NCBI RefSeq assembly: GCF_007981265.1
Contig: NZ_CP034363.1
Coordinates: forward strand, 4,154,001-4,218,000
DNA length: 64,000 nucleotides
Source of the DNA: Pantoea sp. CCBC3-3-1
GTDB taxonomy: Bacteria > Pseudomonadota > Gammaproteobacteria > Enterobacterales > Enterobacteriaceae
Reading direction: 5' to 3'
The position numbers and the translations under genes are program-made. Below the pieces are notes generated by a model, which was given only the letters and a program-made list of their open reading frames with translations, made no database searches and had not been told where the DNA came from. Positions 60,855 to 64,000 of this stretch are shown here, piece after piece (position 1 is the first letter of the stretch; the number at the start of each line of letters is the position of its first letter).

Positions 60855-61655
60855 ATGACTATTTCCCGTTGCCAAAAAAAATATCCAGTCCGCGTTATTA
60901 TCCCGCGCAGATTTTTATCGCATGGCCTGCTGCTGGCCGGGCTGCTTATTTGCCCACTGGCGGCGCTGGCGGAATCCCGTGGATTGACGCTTTTTAGCGC
61001 GACCACCACGCCTGGCGGTCAGGACTATAGCGTGAAGGTTGAAGTGCTGCTGCTGATGACGCTGCTGGGGCTTCTGCCCGTCGTGCTGCTAATGATGACC
61101 TGTTTTACCCGCTTTATCATCGTGCTGTCGCTGTTGCGCCAGGCGTTGGGACTGCAACAAAGCCCACCCAACAAGGTACTCACCGGCATCGCGCTGGTGC
61201 TAACGCTACTGGTGATGCGGCCGGTTGGGCTGAAGATTTATCAGGATGCGGTTGTGCCTTACCAGAAAGAGCAGATTTCGCTGCAACAGGCGCTGAGTCT
61301 CGGTTCTGCCCCGCTAAAGACCTTTATGTTATCTCAGACCAGCAGCACTGCGCTGGCACAGATTATGACCATCGCCAACGCCAGCGGCGACGCTAAACAG
61401 CAGGATTTGACGTTGATTACGCCTGCTTTTGTGCTGAGCGAGCTGAAAACCGCGTTTAAAATCGGCTTTATGATCTACATCCCGTTTTTGGTGATTGACC
61501 TGATTACGGCCAGCATCCTGATGGCGATGGGGATGATGATGCTTTCGCCACTGATCGTCTCCCTGCCTTTCAAACTGATTCTGTTTGTGCTCTGCGATGG
61601 CTGGTCGCTGATTGTAGGTACGCTGACACACAGCGTTCAGGCTGCCGGATTATGA
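60855..61655 (+). CDS. lfiP: Flagellar export gate protein FliP
   Basis: Core of the type III export gate, about 266 aa. A cleavable signal (LLLAGLLICPLAALA) is followed by VEVLLLMTLLGLLPVVLLMMT, FIIVLSLLRQALGLQQSPPNKVL, DLTLITPAFVLSELKTAFKIGF, and LSPLIVSLPFKLILFVLCDGW, all hallmark FliP stretches (given as fragments). The start is unclear; ATG 60855 is a fair choice, as FliP proteins are about 250 aa. Ends overlapping fliQ. Confidence 0.92.
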   Translation: MTISRCQKKYPVRVIIPRRFLSHGLLLAGLLICPLAALAESRGLTLFSATTTPGGQDYSVKVEVLLLMTLLGLLPVVLLMMTCFTRFIIVLSLLRQALGLQQSPPNKVLTGIALVLTLLVMRPVGLKIYQDAVVPYQKEQISLQQALSLGSAPLKTFMLSQTSSTALAQIMTIANASGDAKQQDLTLITPAFVLSELKTAFKIGFMIYIPFLVIDLITASILMAMGMMMLSPLIVSLPFKLILFVLCDGWSLIVGTLTHSVQAAGL

Positions 61656-61924
61656 TGAGTCTCGATGTGGCCGGCGATATTGTCGCTCAGGGATTGAAGC
61701 TGGTGCTGACCATCGCTTTCGTCGCCATTCTGCCGGGTCTGATAACGGGGCTGATAGTCAGTGTTTTTCAGGCTACGACCCAAATCAACGAGCAGACGCT
61801 CAGCTTCTTACCTCGTCTGGTTGTCACCATGCTGGTATTGGTGTTTGCGGGTAAGTGGATGCTTATTCAGCTAATCGATTTCACCCTGTTGATTTTTGAA
61901 CAGGCTGCTGTGCTGGCCGGATAG
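61652..61924 (+). CDS. lfiQ: Flagellar export gate protein FliQ
   Basis: A 90-aa two-helix subunit of the export gate with GLITGLIVSVFQATTQINEQTL between its membrane helices, the standard FliQ motif in part, and LPRLVVTMLVLVFAGKWM. ATG overlaps the fliP stop (ATGA). Confidence 0.93.
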   Translation: MMSLDVAGDIVAQGLKLVLTIAFVAILPGLITGLIVSVFQATTQINEQTLSFLPRLVVTMLVLVFAGKWMLIQLIDFTLLIFEQAAVLAG

Positions 61925-61934
61925 CGTTCACGTG

Positions 61935-62708
61935 ATGGATATCAACCTTCAGGATCTGATGACGCCTCTGCTGGCATTGTGGCTGCCGCTGGTGCGCACG
62001 ACGGCTTTTTTCCACTGCTGTCCGCTGTTCGATCATCACGCTTTCCCACGCAAGGCCCGCTTCGGGCTGGCATTGCTACTCAGCATAATTATCACCCCGC
62101 TGATTGAGCACAACGTTGTGCTGCATAGGCTGATGAGCTCTCAGACAATCTTGCTGACCGCTGAACAGCTGCTGTGGGGGTTCTTGTTCGGTCAGATACT
62201 GAACTGGGTGTTCTGGGCATTGCAAACCGCTGGCACGCTGTTATCGATGAGTATGGGGCTGGGCATGGCCGTGATGAACGATCCCGGCAGCGGCAGTTCG
62301 ACCATGGTGATTTCCCAAATCGTCTCTGTTTTTAGCGGGCTGCTGTTTTTCAGCATGGACGGGCATCTGCTGCTGGTCACTATTCTGTTCAAAAGTTTCG
62401 CGCTATGGCCGATTAGTCAGGCAATCACGCCCCTGACCCTGAGCTATTTTGTCACCGGCGTGGGCTGGATGATCGCCAGCGCCCTGCTTCTGGCGCTGCC
62501 TGCGGCGATCATTATGCTGATCGTGCAGGGTACTTTTGGTCTGCTTAACCGCATTTCGCCCACGCTGAACCTTTTTGCGCTTGGTTTCCCCGTCAGCATG
62601 CTGTTCGGGCTGCTTTGTCTGATGCTGCTCGCCAGCCGTATTCCTCAACATTATCTTTCGCTGACCAACGACATCCTGGCTCAGCTCGAACACCTTAAGG
62701 TGAACTGA
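61935..62708 (+). CDS. lfiR: Flagellar export gate protein FliR
   Basis: A 257-aa membrane subunit capping FliP-FliQ. Recognisable segments are LWLPLVRTTAFFHCCPLF, ARFGLALLLSIIITPLI, FGQILNWVFWALQTAGTLLSMSMGLGMA and NDPGSGSSTMVIS. The ATG at 61935 sits just past fliQ; its stop overlaps the flhB start. Present and full length. Confidence 0.92.
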   Translation: MDINLQDLMTPLLALWLPLVRTTAFFHCCPLFDHHAFPRKARFGLALLLSIIITPLIEHNVVLHRLMSSQTILLTAEQLLWGFLFGQILNWVFWALQTAGTLLSMSMGLGMAVMNDPGSGSSTMVISQIVSVFSGLLFFSMDGHLLLVTILFKSFALWPISQAITPLTLSYFVTGVGWMIASALLLALPAAIIMLIVQGTFGLLNRISPTLNLFALGFPVSMLFGLLCLMLLASRIPQHYLSLTNDILAQLEHLKVN

Positions 62709-63838
62709 TGTCAGGCTGCGGTGATAAAAGCGAACAACCGACGCAAAACCGATTGCGCCACTCCCGTGAGCAAGGCGATATCGCGCGTTCGAGAGATCTG
62801 GGGACGGCAGCCAGCCTGATCGTTGGCCTGGCAACACTGAGCGCTTTTTTTCCTTACTATCTGCAACTGATGCACAGCACGTTTATCGCGCTACGTCAGA
62901 TCGCCAGCCATATCAACGACGAAGGCGCGCTACGTGAGTTTATGTTGCTCAACGTGCTGGTTATTTTGAAAGTGCTGGCAACCTTAATCCCCATTCCGAC
63001 CGTCTGTTGCCTGGCTAATCTGATCCCCGGCGGCTGGATCTTCGTCCCTGCCCGCCTGCTGCCCGATTTTAATAAAATGAGTCCGCTGGCAGGCGTAAAA
63101 CGGCTGTTCAGCCAGCAACACTATTATGAGGTGCTGAAAACGCTCCTGAAAGGCACGGTGCTGCTGTCGCTGCTGGCCTTTACCCTTTTTCAGCAACTCC
63201 CCGCGCTATTGGATCTCGAAAATCATTTCCTGACCGGAGCGATTGTTTCCGCTCTTCAGCACTATGCCGGGATTATGCAGCAGTTCATTATCATCATCGT
63301 GCTGTTTGCCTTTATTGACCTGCCGATCGGTCACTTTATGTTTATTAAAAAGTTGCGGATGAGTAAGAAAGAGGTACGCGACGATGCTAAAAATCAGGAA
63401 GGCATTCCTCAGGTAAAAAGCCGCCTGCGCCAGCGGCAACGCCAGATGGCAATGGGGCAAGTATCCAGCAAAGTATCCGGGGCAAACGTGGTGATCGTAA
63501 ACCCGACGCATTATGCGGTGGCGCTAAAATATGCCCCCGAAAAGGCCGCCGCACCTTATATCGTGGCAAAAGGAATCGATGAGACTGCCCTGTTAATCTG
63601 CAAGGCCGCACGGCAGCATCAGATTGAAATCGTGGAGTTTCCTTCACTGGCGCGTTCGATTTATCACAGCACAAGCGTCAATCAACAAATTCCTGCCTCC
63701 CTCTTTCGGCCGATAGCGCACATTCTTTCGTACGTCATGCAATTAAAGGCCTGGCGGAAGGGAGAAGGCGCAAAGCCCCGGCTGGATTTACGCACCCCTA
63801 TTCCTGAATACGGAACGGATAAGCATGCCAAAATTTAA
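62708..63838 (+). CDS. lfhB: Flagellar export switch protein FlhB
   Basis: Export substrate-specificity switch, 376 aa, with four membrane helices and a cytoplasmic domain. The autocleavage motif is intact in VIVNPTHYAVALKY. Other marks: RHSREQGDIARSRDLG at the N-terminus, KMSPLAGVKRLFS, and MSKKEVRDDAKNQEG. Its start overlaps the fliR stop, and its end overlaps flhA by 14 bases. The switch normally needs FliK, which is missing here. Confidence 0.93.
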   Translation: MSGCGDKSEQPTQNRLRHSREQGDIARSRDLGTAASLIVGLATLSAFFPYYLQLMHSTFIALRQIASHINDEGALREFMLLNVLVILKVLATLIPIPTVCCLANLIPGGWIFVPARLLPDFNKMSPLAGVKRLFSQQHYYEVLKTLLKGTVLLSLLAFTLFQQLPALLDLENHFLTGAIVSALQHYAGIMQQFIIIIVLFAFIDLPIGHFMFIKKLRMSKKEVRDDAKNQEGIPQVKSRLRQRQRQMAMGQVSSKVSGANVVIVNPTHYAVALKYAPEKAAAPYIVAKGIDETALLICKAARQHQIEIVEFPSLARSIYHSTSVNQQIPASLFRPIAHILSYVMQLKAWRKGEGAKPRLDLRTPIPEYGTDKHAKI

Positions 63839-64000
63839 TTTCCGCCAGATCGTGGCGCTGTTGGGACAAAGCCCTTTTGGCGTACCGCTGCTGCTGCTCT
63901 GCGTGCTGGCCATGGTGATACTACCGCTGTCGCCACTGGTGCTGGACGTGCTGTTCACCTTCAACATCGTGCTGGCGATTATGGTGCTGCTGGCCAGCGT
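63825..64000 (+). CDS. lfhA: Flagellar export protein FlhA (3' end outside window)
   Basis: First 58 codons of FlhA: FRQIVALLGQSPFGVPLLL then MVILPLSPLVLDVLFTFNIVLAIMVLLAS, the typical first membrane segments including the FNI region. FlhA forms the nonameric ring that docks chaperones and provides proton-driven export. It is the last gene of the gate operon and runs off the window. Confidence 0.9.
   Translation, partial: MPKFNFRQIVALLGQSPFGVPLLLLCVLAMVILPLSPLVLDVLFTFNIVLAIMVLLAS

Noticed and set aside
51610..64000. Non-flagellar (injectisome) type III secretion system
   Set aside because: FliE, FlgM, sigma-28, FliS and LafK-type genes and the FlhB/FliR/FliQ/FliP pattern are flagellar. No secretin, needle or translocon gene is present.
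1..64000. tRNA genes, rRNA, CRISPR arrays, transposases, prophage modules
   Set aside because: No cloverleaf, regularly spaced repeats, transposase or phage structural protein was recognised on either strand.

Overview
The window reads as chromosomal DNA of a gammaproteobacterium of the order Enterobacterales, most likely Erwiniaceae (Erwinia/Pantoea-like). This is inferred from a complete pqqABCDEF set, an hmuRSTUV-type heme locus, enterobacterial chaperone-usher fimbriae, a D-malate dehydrogenase/regulator pair, a Tsr-like chemoreceptor and a locus collinear with the enterobacterial Flag-2 (lateral flagella) cluster. No rRNA, tRNA, CRISPR array or insertion sequence was recognised.

Layout. 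1-9.3 kb: metabolic and transport genes (partial aminotransferase, pxpBC with a solute-binding protein, DMT exporter, oxidoreductase, two small proteins, dmlR/dmlA-like pair). 9.9-22.5 kb: two four-gene chaperone-usher operons facing each other, the first flanked by a winged-helix and a LuxR-type regulator, with an old-yellow-enzyme gene between them. 23.2-25.1 kb: a stand-alone PBP2 (MrdA) paralogue. 25.2-31.2 kb: heme uptake operon hmuRSTUV read leftward from a Fur-like box. 31.5-35.6 kb: Rdx-family protein, two MFS exporters and an AraC regulator. 35.8-42.6 kb: M19 dipeptidase and pqqABCDEF, with palindromes upstream of pqqA and a terminator between pqqA and pqqB. 42.8-51.4 kb: chemoreceptor, Ner-like regulator, an orphan restriction-modification controller (C) protein with C-boxes, NUDIX, ferritin, GNAT, SRPBCC, class A acid phosphatase, Tat-exported oxalate decarboxylase and a second cupin.

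51.6-64.0 kb is the most remarkable part: a heavily reduced but ordered Flag-2-like flagellar locus. It keeps regulators (sigma-28 LafS, LafK, LafZ, two FlgM-like anti-sigma factors), FliS, FliJ, FliE, FliF and the export gate FliP-FliQ-FliR-FlhB-FlhA (FlhA runs off the end). Missing from the positions where they should lie are flagellin, cap, hook, rod, L-ring, FliK/FliL, FliG, FliH, the ATPase FliI, FliM and FliN. The part of FliF that binds FliG is also missing, FlgI survives only as a signal peptide plus its C-terminal part, and the FliB-like lysine methylase is shortened. All these reading frames are open. The locus may encode a motor-less, ATPase-less flagellar-type export apparatus or be a remnant under slow decay; sequence alone cannot decide.
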